This document shows positions 48,176 through 57,369 of a stretch of DNA of 64,000 bases, one piece after another. The stretch is from Thiomicrorhabdus heinhorstiae (GTDB lineage: Bacteria; Pseudomonadota; Gammaproteobacteria; Thiomicrospirales; Thiomicrospiraceae). The stretch is taken from the NCBI RefSeq assembly GCF_013391765.2, contig NZ_JACBGI020000001.1, forward strand, positions 290,639 to 354,638, written 5' to 3'. The translations under genes were made by a program, and so were the position numbers. The notes beneath the pieces were generated by a model. It was not told the origin of the DNA and did not search any database. It worked only from the letters and a program-made list of their open reading frames with translations. Every line of letters starts with the position of its first letter. Within the stretch, counting starts at the first letter, position 1.

Positions 48176-48784
48176 ATGACCCCGGAAGAGAAAAAAAACC
48201 ATTATCACAAAATTCGCATGGAGCGAAAAAAGGCGCAGATCGATGCATCGATTGCCCGGGCTGATAGTGAAAAAGGCCTGTTGCTGGTCATTACCGGTAA
48301 CGGCAAGGGTAAATCAACGTCTGCTTTCGGCATGGTGGCTCGTGCACTTGGTCATGGTCAGAAAGTCGGTGTTTGCCAGTTTATCAAGAGCCGCACCGAC
48401 ACCGGTGAAGAGGCATTTTTCAAAGCACAACCGAATTGCGAATGGCATGTATTGGGAGACGGTTTTACCTGGGAGACGCAAAACCGAGATCAGGATATTG
48501 CCACCTCGGAGAGAGGTTGGGCAATCGCCAGCAACATGCTTCAAGACCCAAGTTACGATCTGGTCGTTTTAGACGAACTTACTTACTTACTGAGTTACGA
48601 CTATCTGGATAAGGATCTCGTACTCAATACCATTAGCGAACGACCGGGGATGCAGCATGTTGTGGTCACCGGACGTTCGGCACTGGACGAATTACGCGAA
48701 CTGGCGGATACGGTGTCGGAAATCAAAGATGAAAAGCACGCCTATACCAGCGGAATCAAGGCGCAAAAAGGGATCGATTTCTAG
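48176..48784 (+). CDS. cobO: Cob(I)yrinic acid a,c-diamide adenosyltransferase
   Basis: Adds the 5'-deoxyadenosyl group from ATP to Co(I) corrinoids (CobO/BtuR type). P-loop GNGKGKST at 41-48; RALGHGQKVGVCQFIK and LVVLDELTYLLSYDYL are family-typical. 202 aa. The stop (TAG) overlaps the GTG start of btuF by one base. This is the CobA/BtuR type, unrelated to PduO. It would provide adenosylcobalamin, the ligand of the upstream riboswitch, closing a feedback loop. Confidence 0.95.
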   Translation: MTPEEKKNHYHKIRMERKKAQIDASIARADSEKGLLLVITGNGKGKSTSAFGMVARALGHGQKVGVCQFIKSRTDTGEEAFFKAQPNCEWHVLGDGFTWETQNRDQDIATSERGWAIASNMLQDPSYDLVVLDELTYLLSYDYLDKDLVLNTISERPGMQHVVVTGRSALDELRELADTVSEIKDEKHAYTSGIKAQKGIDF

Positions 48785-49668
48785 TGTTTTTGGGGGGCAA
48801 CCGACTAAGACTGATGGCGCCATTTCTAATCGGTGTTATCTACCTGCTGTCCGTCAAACCACTTTTTGCCGCCGACAACCATTCTGAAAAATCGATTTTA
48901 CCACGAATCGTCAGCCTCGCGCCACATCTGACCGAGATGATTTATTCAGCCGGAGCCGGCGATCATCTCGTCGGCGTCGTCAACTATTCCGACTATCCTC
49001 CACAAGCTGAAAAACTACCTGTCATCGGCGATTACAATAGCTTAAACCTCGAAGCCCTGATTCAACTGAAACCCGATATCATCCTGAGTTGGAAATCCGG
49101 AAATCGATTGCAGGATATCGAACGTTTGAAGTCTCTGGGCTTTCGGGTCGTAGAAAACGAAATTCATAAGCTGGAAGATATTCCGTCCACGATTTTAGCA
49201 ATCGGAAAACTGGCAGGAACCGACGAGACGGCAATCAAAACAGCCGATGAATTGCAGGCGCATTTGCAGGAAATTCGCCAACAAAATCAGCGTAAAGCAA
49301 ACGTGAGCACTTTCTATCAAATATGGAATAACCCACTGATTACCATGGGAAAAGAGCAATTTATCAGTCAGGGACTGGCACTATGCAATGCGGAAAATAT
49401 TTTTAACGATCTACCTAGTCTGAGTGCCCAGATTTCATTGGAAGCGGTTTTGCAACGTGATCCGCAATTGATTCTACTCGGAGGTGATAAGGCATTTCAA
49501 AAAGACTGGCAGACCGCCTGGATGCGTTACCCCACTATCACGGCGGTAAAAAACCGCCATATATTCAGAGTCAATAACGACCTTTATCAGAGGCCGACGG
49601 AACGCTTTATTCGCGCCCTGCCGGATCTATGTAACTTAGTGAACAAAGCGCGCGACAGTTCCAATTAA
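48784..49668 (+). CDS. btuF: Periplasmic vitamin B12-binding protein
   Basis: Captures B12 in the periplasm for the BtuCD importer. The N terminus is a signal sequence ending PLFAADN; the mature protein has the BtuF/FepB-like beginning RIVSLAPHLTEMIYSAGAGDHLVGVVNYSDYP, PVIGDYNSLNLEALIQLKPDIILSW and a C-terminal RPTERFIRALPDLCNLV. 294 aa. The GTG start overlaps the cobO stop and has AGGGAT upstream; an ATG 10 codons later is the alternative. BtuC and BtuD are not in the window, so the permease must be encoded elsewhere. Confidence 0.93.
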   Translation: MFLGGNRLRLMAPFLIGVIYLLSVKPLFAADNHSEKSILPRIVSLAPHLTEMIYSAGAGDHLVGVVNYSDYPPQAEKLPVIGDYNSLNLEALIQLKPDIILSWKSGNRLQDIERLKSLGFRVVENEIHKLEDIPSTILAIGKLAGTDETAIKTADELQAHLQEIRQQNQRKANVSTFYQIWNNPLITMGKEQFISQGLALCNAENIFNDLPSLSAQISLEAVLQRDPQLILLGGDKAFQKDWQTAWMRYPTITAVKNRHIFRVNNDLYQRPTERFIRALPDLCNLVNKARDSSN

Positions 49669-49673
49669 CGCAC

Positions 49674-50126
49674 TTAACGGAGCTGTTGGCGCCAGGCACC
49701 ATCTTTAAACGCCAAGAGAAGTTTACGTGCCCGCCCTTCATCAAGAGAGATCAAGCTTTCTCCCGACAGGAAGAAATCATTTAAACCATCAATCTGATTC
49801 AACTGCTGACGAGTCATACCGGAAAAGCCCATAGTCCAATCAGCAAAGTCACGCTCTTCGATCGGTTCCTGAATCAGTTTCATCACTCTGAGATGGCGTG
49901 GATCGGCAGAAATCTTGTCGTACAGAGCTTCAACCTTAGACAGCTCGCCTTCCAAAACCTGGAAAAAGGTATTATCAGCATAGAGCAACATACCTGAAAC
50001 ATCCATTTCACCGTTATTACGACGACTGCTTTGCAAAATGCCGTCGATCTCCGATTGCGGTAGAACTTGTTTAGAAGAGCTGATGTAAATCAGGTGGATG
50101 AGATTTTCATGATTGTCTGCTGACAT
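49674..50126 (-). CDS. BLUF-domain blue-light photoreceptor
   Basis: 150-aa protein consisting of a BLUF (FAD-binding blue-light sensing) domain with a short tail. The photocycle residues are present: Y14 in LIYISSS, N38 in RRNNG, Q56 in FFQVLEGE, and W in DFADWTMGF. The C-terminal tail (about 100-150) is helical and likely mediates a partner interaction. The start is the ATG with AAAGGG upstream; a TTG lies two codons earlier. Stand-alone BLUF proteins signal through partner proteins; no obvious partner is adjacent. It is convergent with btuF. Confidence 0.92.
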   Translation of the reverse strand: MSADNHENLIHLIYISSSKQVLPQSEIDGILQSSRRNNGEMDVSGMLLYADNTFFQVLEGELSKVEALYDKISADPRHLRVMKLIQEPIEERDFADWTMGFSGMTRQQLNQIDGLNDFFLSGESLISLDEGRARKLLLAFKDGAWRQQLR

Positions 50127-50201
50127 AAACAAGGCCCTTTTTACAAACTTAAAATAAGTTATCGGCCGGGCCTTGGATTTCTTTACAGCTGCCGCCTAAG
50201 G

Positions 50202-51071
50202 TTAGTTTTGCAGATTAGCCAACTGACGACGGAATTGCTGAGACATCTGCGGCTCGTTAACTTCCAGCATATTGGTGACCGTTACCGCCAGCTCCTTGGC
50301 CGCACCTTCTTTAAACCCCGGAGTTTGTCTCAGGATGGTAAACAACTGCTGCATAGCCTGTGAATAGTCGTGTTCGGCCACCAAGCACAAGGCTAAATCG
50401 AAACGGGTTTGAGGATCTTCGCTACCGTTTTGCACCACACTTAGCAAGGCGTCTTTACCGATGGTTTTAGCCGCCAGTCCCTTAAAGGTCAACTGCCCGA
50501 TCAAGGCTTTACCCATTTGTGAGGATTTGGCCGAATCCGGCAGACGATTGAAGAGTCCGGTCGCTTGTTCCAGCTGGTCAAGATCGATCATGATCTGCGT
50601 CATATCCATCGCCACGCGGACGTTACCCGGATCGGCTTGAATCGCTTCGGTCAGAAGTCGAACGGCTTCGGCGACATTCCCCAGCAGATAGACGCTACGC
50701 GCCTGCTCTCTTAATTCATCGGAACGACGGTAAATTCCCAATCCCTTTAACAGAATGCCTAACTCTTCATTTTCGATAAAACCTTCAACCGCTTCGGCGA
50801 TTTCACCGTCACGCATGACAAAGGTTGTCGGAACATTTTGAATATCGAAGGACTTCGCTAATTCCGGCTGCTCATCAATATCAACCTTGGCGAAAATAAA
50901 TTGACCGCTGAAATCTTTAGCATATTCACTCAGGCTCCGCTCCATGGTAATGCATGGTCCGGAATAAACTCCCATAAATAACAATATTACCGGTAATTGA
51001 TGTGAATTCTGAATAACCAGATCGTCAAAGTTTTTATCAGTAATATCAAAAATATAGGCATCGTTGCTCAT
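50202..51071 (-). CDS. CnoX-like thioredoxin/TPR chaperedoxin
   Basis: 289-aa protein of the YbbN/CnoX type: an N-terminal thioredoxin fold (about 1-110) and C-terminal TPR repeats. The active site reads YSGPC instead of CGPC, so only one cysteine remains and it cannot act as a normal disulfide reductase. E. coli CnoX has a similarly altered active site (SQHC) and holds unfolded substrates. The VPTTFV cis-proline loop and DIDEQPELAKSFDIQN are intact. The start chosen is the ATG with GGGG upstream. 75 bp before a BLUF gene on the same strand. Confidence 0.9.
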   Translation of the reverse strand: MSNDAYIFDITDKNFDDLVIQNSHQLPVILLFMGVYSGPCITMERSLSEYAKDFSGQFIFAKVDIDEQPELAKSFDIQNVPTTFVMRDGEIAEAVEGFIENEELGILLKGLGIYRRSDELREQARSVYLLGNVAEAVRLLTEAIQADPGNVRVAMDMTQIMIDLDQLEQATGLFNRLPDSAKSSQMGKALIGQLTFKGLAAKTIGKDALLSVVQNGSEDPQTRFDLALCLVAEHDYSQAMQQLFTILRQTPGFKEGAAKELAVTVTNMLEVNEPQMSQQFRRQLANLQN

Positions 51072-51194
51072 AAATTTCCCCGTCAATTTATTGAAAACGG
51101 TTCCATTATAATGAGCATTTTTGTTAATGATGTTTATAAAAAATTATAAGAATCATTAACAAAAATATATGATTTTAGACTTGGAAATGCTCGC

Positions 51195-51485
51195 TTAAGT
51201 GCTTTTTAACACTTTTGCCTTATAAATAAAGGTTCCGGTTGGAATAAAAGAAGCGATAAAACCGATCAGCGTTTGCTTAGCGCTTAAATCGCCGCGTGCG
51301 GCATGTGAAAACAGCATGGAAATGAAGAATAAAAACAAGACACCATGTATCGGCCCGACAATCGCAACCGCTTCCGGCATATCGGCTAAGCGTTTTAAAG
51401 GCACAGCAACCAGCAATAAAAGCAATAATGACGACCCTTCAAGCAGCGCAGAAAAACGCAGCCAGCGAAAAGAAACAACAGACAT
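51195..51485 (-). CDS. DUF3817 family small membrane protein
   Basis: 96-aa protein with three hydrophobic helices. RFSALLEGSSLLLLLLVAVPLKRL, GPIHGVLFLFFISMLF and the closing FIPTGTFIYKAKVLK are typical of DUF3817, often annotated YdzA-like. Function unknown; inner membrane. No neighbour on the same strand within 100 bp. Confidence 0.85.
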   Translation of the reverse strand: MSVVSFRWLRFSALLEGSSLLLLLLVAVPLKRLADMPEAVAIVGPIHGVLFLFFISMLFSHAARGDLSAKQTLIGFIASFIPTGTFIYKAKVLKST

Positions 51486-51626
51486 ATTACATTTCCCTAT
51501 GTATAAATAAGTTCATTCTATTATTCATAAATCCGCACAAACCGCCACAGCAAAAGATGAAGTGAATCTTAAGAAATTCAATTTTTAGGATAACGCCTTG
51601 GAAGAAAATAGAGAGATCAGGCTATT

Positions 51627-51830
51627 TCAGGAAGCTTGAGACGTTAGCAGGTAATACAACATATAGCCGCCATAAACGGCGACCATTATAAAACTCATCA
51701 AAGTGATTGGACGGATCGGCTGCTTGCTGACGACTTCACCTTTTATTTCCATCTTACGTTCGCGAATTTTCTGCTTGAGCAACCAGTAGAAAAAATACAC
51801 GACTATCAGCAAGGTAATGTACTTCAACAT
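51627..51830 (-). CDS. Small two-helix membrane protein downstream of kdsB
   Basis: 67-aa protein with one N-terminal helix (about 3-19), a basic cytoplasmic loop (KQKIRERKMEIKGEVVSKQPIRP) and a second helix (about 42-62). Not recognised. It begins 11 bp after the kdsB stop codon with a GACGGCAG site upstream, so it probably belongs to the kdsB unit. Its small size makes the call moderate. Confidence 0.6.
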   Translation of the reverse strand: MLKYITLLIVVYFFYWLLKQKIRERKMEIKGEVVSKQPIRPITLMSFIMVAVYGGYMLYYLLTSQAS

Positions 51831-51841
51831 ACTGCCGTCTC

Positions 51842-52615
51842 TTATTGTCCGTCAACGCTTAGCGACAACAAACGTTGTACGGTTTTCAAGTCTTCGGCGG
51901 TGTCGACACCCACTCCCGCATCGGTCAAGGCGTCAAGAACCAGAATTTTTTCGCCATGCCACAAAACTCGAAGCTGTTCGAGTTTTTCCACATGTTCCAA
52001 ATCGCATTCCGGCCAGGCAACATACTGTTTTACAAATGCGGCTCTGTACGCATACAGGCCGATGTGACGTTTGTAATGCCAGTTGTCCGGTAGAGTTTTC
52101 GGTTCCTTGGCAAAATTGTCCCGCGCCCACGGCAGCGGTGCCCGGCTGAAATTAATCGCGCATTGATTAATATCGCGACTGACTTTAACCGCATGCGGAT
52201 CAAACAGGGTTTCAATCGATTCAATCGGCTCGCACAAGGTTGCCATATTGATATGCGGATTCTGTTCCAGACCATCAACCACCTGGTGAATCAATTCGAC
52301 CGGCAGCATCGGTTCGTCGCCCTGAACATTGACGATAATATCGTCTTCATTCAATTCGCACAGCTCGATCACTTCGGCAATCCGTTCGGTTCCGGATTGA
52401 TGATGCTCGCCCGTCAGGCAAACATCCGCACCGAAAGCGCGGCAAACGCCGGCGACTTTTTCCGACTCGGTCGCAATAATAATCCGTTCGGCTCCACTCT
52501 GTTTCGCCTGCTGCCATGTCCACTGGATCATAGGCTTACCGAGAATATCCATCAGAGGCTTACCCGGCAGACGGCTCGACTCATAGCGAGCCGGAATAAC
52601 AACCACAAATCCCAT
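51842..52615 (-). CDS. kdsB: 3-deoxy-manno-octulosonate cytidylyltransferase
   Basis: Activates Kdo as CMP-Kdo for lipopolysaccharide core synthesis. The N terminus IPARYESSRLPGKPL and VQGDEPMLPVELI (substrate and nucleotide site) plus HIGLYAYRAAFVKQY are family-typical. 257 aa is normal. It starts 6 bp after the Trm112-type gene, in a kdsB-lpxK neighbourhood common in gammaproteobacteria. Shows that the organism makes a conventional Kdo-containing LPS. Confidence 0.97.
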   Translation of the reverse strand: MGFVVVIPARYESSRLPGKPLMDILGKPMIQWTWQQAKQSGAERIIIATESEKVAGVCRAFGADVCLTGEHHQSGTERIAEVIELCELNEDDIIVNVQGDEPMLPVELIHQVVDGLEQNPHINMATLCEPIESIETLFDPHAVKVSRDINQCAINFSRAPLPWARDNFAKEPKTLPDNWHYKRHIGLYAYRAAFVKQYVAWPECDLEHVEKLEQLRVLWHGEKILVLDALTDAGVGVDTAEDLKTVQRLLSLSVDGQ

Positions 52616-52621
52616 TCAGTC

Positions 52622-52822
52622 TTACCCTTTTTTCTTGCGATAGGCTTCTACTTCTTCGGCGCTTAAAGCCCGAGCCTCGTCTTCCAATAGAATCGGAATA
52701 CCGTCACGCACAGGATAAGCCAAATTGGCAGCGGTCGAAATTAACTCCATGCTGTTTTTATCATAGATTAATTTGGTTTTACTGACCGGGCAGACAAGAA
52801 TATCTAACAGTTTTGGGTCCAT
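52622..52822 (-). CDS. Trm112 family protein (YcaR-like)
   Basis: 66-aa protein: [21 protein letters not shown], a single-cysteine remnant of the zinc-binding CPxC core of Trm112, and [17 protein letters not shown]. YcaR-type proteins lie between lpxK and kdsB in many gammaproteobacteria. Function in bacteria is unclear; the eukaryotic relatives activate methyltransferases. 74 bp after lpxK and 6 bp before kdsB on the same strand. Confidence 0.93.
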   Translation of the reverse strand: MDPKLLDILVCPVSKTKLIYDKNSMELISTAANLAYPVRDGIPILLEDEARALSAEEVEAYRKKKG

Positions 52823-52896
52823 TATATGACTCTTTTATTTTTTGAATAATTTCGCTATCGATCTTGATGCAACTCAATGGAACAGAAATTGCCGCA

Positions 52897-53916
52897 TCAA
52901 GTCTTGGCAGCCTGGCTGATCTTTTGCAGGATTTTGGTCACCAGTGCCTCATTACAAACCGGCTCAATCTTTAAATACCACCAATTGGTACGTTCCAGCC
53001 GTTTTGCAATTGGCTGACATTTTACCGCATCTTTCTCAGTCATAAGCAAAGGTTTTGTCGGCAGGAATCCATCGAAATCCGGTTCGATGTAGGAGTGATG
53101 ATCTGCAAAAGCCACACCTTTACATGAAATATTTAGATCGATCAGCGTATCGAAGAAACGTTGCGGGTTTCCTATACCGGCAATCGCATCTGCCTCCTGC
53201 CCTGAAAAGTCGTTCAAATTGCAGCGAATCTGCGGGTCATCGACCCGGCAAAACTCAATCGGCCGCAGTTGCATACTGAAAGTCTTTTCACGATCGACTT
53301 TAAGACGACGAATCGACGGCCACTCGCCGTTGGAGACCACAAAGTCCACCGAAGCCAAGCGTTGCATCGGCTCTCTTAAAGGGCCGGCAGGCAGGCAGAA
53401 ACGATTGCCGAAACCACGAATACTGTCGAATAAGACGACTTCAATATCACGCGGTAAGGCGTAATGCTGCAATCCGTCATCACTGATCACCACATCGCAA
53501 GGTGATTTCTGATCCAGAAGCTGCAAGGCTTCAATGCGTTTTGGAGAGACTGCAACCGGGCACCCCAGACGCTTGGCCAGCATCAAAGGTTCGTCCCCGA
53601 CCTGACGCGGGTTACTGTCTTCTTCGACGCACTGCGGCCAACGATCACTCTGACCACCGTAGCCACGGCTGATAATTCCGACCTTGAAACCTTTGGCCTG
53701 TAATGCCTGAGCCAGCCAGATAATAAATGGCGTTTTACCGCTTCCGCCAACCACAAGGTTACCGACGACAATCACCGTCGCTGCAGATTTTTTAACTGGT
53801 GCTTGGGAACGGAAGCGATTCAAGCGTCTTGACGCTTCCCAACAAACCAATTTAGACAACGGCCACAGCGATAAACTTACCAGACCTTTTCTGCTCCAAA
53901 ATTGCGGCCAACTCAC
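52897..53916 (-). CDS. lpxK: Tetraacyldisaccharide 4'-kinase
   Basis: Phosphorylates the 4' position of the lipid A precursor at the inner membrane. P-loop GNLVVGGSGKTPF (Walker A, unusual GGSGKTP), then GIISRGYGG and VVISDDGLQHYAL are family motifs. The N-terminal hydrophobic helix is short. 339 aa. The start is GTG with GAGGAG 6 nt upstream. msbA, its usual upstream neighbour, is missing; comEC is 75 bp upstream instead. Confidence 0.95.
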   Translation of the reverse strand: MSWPQFWSRKGLVSLSLWPLSKLVCWEASRRLNRFRSQAPVKKSAATVIVVGNLVVGGSGKTPFIIWLAQALQAKGFKVGIISRGYGGQSDRWPQCVEEDSNPRQVGDEPLMLAKRLGCPVAVSPKRIEALQLLDQKSPCDVVISDDGLQHYALPRDIEVVLFDSIRGFGNRFCLPAGPLREPMQRLASVDFVVSNGEWPSIRRLKVDREKTFSMQLRPIEFCRVDDPQIRCNLNDFSGQEADAIAGIGNPQRFFDTLIDLNISCKGVAFADHHSYIEPDFDGFLPTKPLLMTEKDAVKCQPIAKRLERTNWWYLKIEPVCNEALVTKILQKISQAAKT

Positions 53917-53991
53917 CGCCGACTCCTCGATCGATTAAAAAAGTGATCATATCAAATTTTCCGCCCTTCATGCGCGAAACACTGGACTTAG

Positions 53992-56535
53992 CTACTCCTG
54001 TTTTACCTGAAACTTTCGTCCTTGTAACTCTGGGCTGCACTGATGTCGATACCAGAGTGCTTGTTGCTGTCGATAAGGCATTTGCAAGGCGATCCGTTCG
54101 GCATCTATATTAAAAGTCAAGGCTCCTGAACAAGCGGTATTCCACCATGCTACTTTATCTGCCAGACGTTGTATCGTTTCCTGATTGGGAAAATCAAAGC
54201 GGTTGCTATATCCGGAAGAAAAAATCACATAATCCGGATCGATTGCCTGCAACCATTTTCGCGAAGTCGAATAACGACTGCCATGGTGTCCGGCGATTAA
54301 TATCTGCGAAGGCAAATCCTTTTGCGAACGTAGAAGCAGTTGTTGCTCCGCTTTGGAGGAGTAATCCCCGGGGATCAAAACACTGTTATCGCCGGTGGTA
54401 ACTTTAAGCACACACGAACGGTCATTATCACTTGTTAGCTTTTGGCCTTCCCCTTCCTCAGCCCAGGGTGATAAAAATGAAAACGCTACCCCGTCCAATT
54501 GCCAACGGGTTCCTGCCTTGCAAGTCTGAAAATTCACCAGGGGATTAAGGTGAGTCTTGTGAACGCTGCTGTTTAACTGTAGCGGCTGACCAGTTAAAGT
54601 TCGGCCGACGGTAAAAGCATCCAATAAACTTTGTACACCCCCCGCATGATCGATATCCGAATGGCTGACTAATAGATAATCGATCCTTGACCAACCGCGA
54701 AACTTTATATATGGAATAGCGGCAATTCTCGCAGCATCAGTGCGATTCCCCAGTTTTGGCCCCGCATCGTAAACCACCAGATGATTACGGGTTTCGATCA
54801 CCAGCGACTGTCCTTGGCCGACATCCAGAACCGTCATACGAAATGCCTCATCTTGCGGCCGTGTTAAAAAAACACCTCCGATCGATGCTATTATTAAACC
54901 GAAAGCCAGGCCCAAAGAGAGCATCCCCTTTACCATCGTTCGGTTACACCATCCGTAAATCAACAGCAAATAACACAGCAGCAGCGCAATCAGAGGAAAA
55001 TCACCGATAACCCACAAAGAGTGAGGCCAACTATCGATCGTTGCAAACAACGACCATAAAACCGACATCACCTTATCATTCAGTTCGACCAGCCATATGG
55101 CGCCTTGTTGCCAGAAAACTGCCGTGATCAGAGCCACTAAAGACAATGGCAGAATCACAAATCCGACCAAGGGTACGGCAATCAAGTTTGCCAGAAAGGA
55201 ATAGGTCGGAATCGCATGAAACGCCCAGGCAGTAACCGGAATAAAGGCCAGACTCAGCCAGATCTGCAGATAGAACAATCCTTTCCAGCGACCCAGTCTT
55301 TGTAACACCGGCAATTGCACAAAAATCAGTGCTACTGCCAGAAACGACAACCAGAAACCGAGACTCAATACTGATGCGCTGTCCCAGATTATGACTGCAA
55401 ATATCGCCCACGCCAGAGCTACCCACGCTTGAAATGTCCGTTGCAAAGCTAAAAACAACAGCCCGGCCATGACCATCAACCACGCTCTCTGGGTCGGGAT
55501 CGCCGCTCCTGAAATGAGCAAATAGAACGTGGCCAGCATGACCGCCCCGAAAATCGCAAACTGTGGTCGTTGCCAACGCCTGACCCTGTAGGCTCCAAGC
55601 CACCATATTCCGGCAAACAGCTGATAACCGAGCCATGCCATAATACTCATATGCATACCGGAAATGGCCATTAAGTGAACGGTACCGGTCGTCTGCATCA
55701 AACGCCAATCCTGCTGGGATATGCCTGAGCGATCGCCTAAAGTCAAAGCCCGATAAATTCCCTGAAAATCGGATTCCATATACAAGCGCTTTGCCACCTG
55801 CATCAGCTCTCCTCTCAGGTCGGAAAAACGAGATGTCGACAAAACCTGCGGATCAGGATAAACCTGTCCGTGATAACGTTGCAAAACATAGCCTGAAGCG
55901 CGGATGCCCTTTTGCATTCTCCAGGTTTCATAATCAAAACTACCGGGATTCTGCCAGGCGTGATTCGGTTTTAACTTAACGAAAAATGCCCAGGTTTCTC
56001 CCGCTTTTGGCATCAAATGATTCTTCGACAGTTGTTGGTACCTATCTGAATCCAAATACCAGCTCAACTGGATCCGAGGCCGAAAACCATAACGAAAATG
56101 ACGGGCAGATTGCACAGGTCTCTCATTCAGCTGCTGTTCTGCCGGGGCAATTTCCTGAAGATCCATAAAAAATGATAACCTGATCCTTTGACCGCTATTT
56201 TCGACATGCGGTGACTCAACCAGCTCACCGACCACCTGAACCGGTTGAGAAAAATCCTTCTCTAACAGAAATGTCATAAAAAAAGACTGCCCAAAGAGCC
56301 ACCATCCACCTATAATGACACCCGAAACCAGATTTAAACCTTTAATGACAAATTGGCGTGATTGCGGGGTCTTTAGACGAGCGCTAAAAAAGAGTGACAC
56401 TAGCCAGAATAGCGTTGCCAATCCCCACAAAAAGATGAAGCCGGCCGGTTGCGGAAGTTGTTCCAACCGATAAAAGCTTACTGTGGCTAACACAACGCCA
56501 GCGATAAAATAGAACATCATGCCGAAAAAACTCAT
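53992..56535 (-). CDS. comEC: ComEC/Rec2 DNA internalisation channel
   Basis: Inner-membrane channel for single-stranded DNA entry in natural transformation. Two N-terminal helices, an OB-like periplasmic domain (about 75-230), then the competence transmembrane domain with a family motif (MAISGMHMSIMA) and about eight helices, and a C-terminal metallo-beta-lactamase-like domain with HSDIDHAGG (near 625) and AGHHGSRYSTS. 847 aa is full length. The start codon region overlaps the divergent DUF2062 gene by 17 bp; ATGs 5 and 6 codons later would remove nearly all of it. With the TfoX-type protein it suggests a competent or formerly competent lineage. Confidence 0.94.
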   Translation of the reverse strand: MSFFGMMFYFIAGVVLATVSFYRLEQLPQPAGFIFLWGLATLFWLVSLFFSARLKTPQSRQFVIKGLNLVSGVIIGGWWLFGQSFFMTFLLEKDFSQPVQVVGELVESPHVENSGQRIRLSFFMDLQEIAPAEQQLNERPVQSARHFRYGFRPRIQLSWYLDSDRYQQLSKNHLMPKAGETWAFFVKLKPNHAWQNPGSFDYETWRMQKGIRASGYVLQRYHGQVYPDPQVLSTSRFSDLRGELMQVAKRLYMESDFQGIYRALTLGDRSGISQQDWRLMQTTGTVHLMAISGMHMSIMAWLGYQLFAGIWWLGAYRVRRWQRPQFAIFGAVMLATFYLLISGAAIPTQRAWLMVMAGLLFLALQRTFQAWVALAWAIFAVIIWDSASVLSLGFWLSFLAVALIFVQLPVLQRLGRWKGLFYLQIWLSLAFIPVTAWAFHAIPTYSFLANLIAVPLVGFVILPLSLVALITAVFWQQGAIWLVELNDKVMSVLWSLFATIDSWPHSLWVIGDFPLIALLLCYLLLIYGWCNRTMVKGMLSLGLAFGLIIASIGGVFLTRPQDEAFRMTVLDVGQGQSLVIETRNHLVVYDAGPKLGNRTDAARIAAIPYIKFRGWSRIDYLLVSHSDIDHAGGVQSLLDAFTVGRTLTGQPLQLNSSVHKTHLNPLVNFQTCKAGTRWQLDGVAFSFLSPWAEEGEGQKLTSDNDRSCVLKVTTGDNSVLIPGDYSSKAEQQLLLRSQKDLPSQILIAGHHGSRYSTSRKWLQAIDPDYVIFSSGYSNRFDFPNQETIQRLADKVAWWNTACSGALTFNIDAERIALQMPYRQQQALWYRHQCSPELQGRKFQVKQE

Positions 56536-57067
56536 TAAGCGTTACATTCCAACCCCGGAAAAAATCAAAAATATGAAGGGACTCGGCCTTTTGGGAAAAT
56601 GGCTGCATAACCCGAATATCTGGCATCTTCACCGTCACTCAGTCGCCAAAGCATTCCTTATCGGTCTTTTCTGGATGGCTATTCCGATTCCGTCACAAAT
56701 GGTCGCCGCAGCCTTTTGCGCTATCTATTTCCGCGCTAATCTGGCTATCAGCATCGCTCTGGTATGGATTAGCAATCCTCTGACTATGCCGCCAATCTTT
56801 TACTTTAATTACCTAGTTGGTACGTATATTTTAGGACAAGAAGCTCAGGAAGAGTTAGGATTTGAATTAAGCTGGCACTGGATTACCAATGTTCTAGGTG
56901 ATTTATGGCTTCCGCTCTACCTTGGAAGCTTGGTGCTCGGTATCGTTCTCGGACTCTTGGGCTACTTGACGATTCATTTACTATGGCGTCAGCACGTCAT
57001 AAAAAGCTGGCAGGAAAGAAAAGAACGCCGCAGATTACAAAAGCAGGCCAAAGCCTCAAAAAAATAA
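56519..57067 (+). CDS. DUF2062 family membrane protein
   Basis: 182-aa protein with about three transmembrane helices. WHLHRHSVAKAFLIGLFWMAIPIPSQM and NLAISIALVWISNPLTMPPIFYFNYLVG are the DUF2062 core. N and C termini are basic. Function unknown. It starts inside the first codons of the divergent comEC, a 17-bp 5' overlap, so promoters for each gene must lie within the other's coding sequence. Confidence 0.88.
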   Translation: MPKKLIKRYIPTPEKIKNMKGLGLLGKWLHNPNIWHLHRHSVAKAFLIGLFWMAIPIPSQMVAAAFCAIYFRANLAISIALVWISNPLTMPPIFYFNYLVGTYILGQEAQEELGFELSWHWITNVLGDLWLPLYLGSLVLGIVLGLLGYLTIHLLWRQHVIKSWQERKERRRLQKQAKASKK

Positions 57068-57369
57068 TTCTACTTATACAGGCATAAATAAAATCGAAAA
57101 TAGCGTTACTTCAGCTCTCGGCTGATTTTCTAAATCAGAACGCCCCCTCACTCACTGTATAAAAACAACCACCAGACCGCATAAAATCGCTGTTTCCGAA
57201 TGATACAAGCGATAGACTTCAGAATATAATCAACAATTAACTTTGAAAATAACTATCAAACACCAAGTAAAAATTAATTTTACTTATCAATAACCGAACT
57301 CTAATCTGAGCCTCAAGCACAACGATCTTAGTGTTTACACAAGATAAAATTCGAATGGAGGCTATAGCA

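Noticed and set aside
53852..54040. 62-codon minus frame spanning the comEC-lpxK junction.
   Set aside because: It overlaps the ends of two well-supported genes in another frame and its composition is not protein-like.
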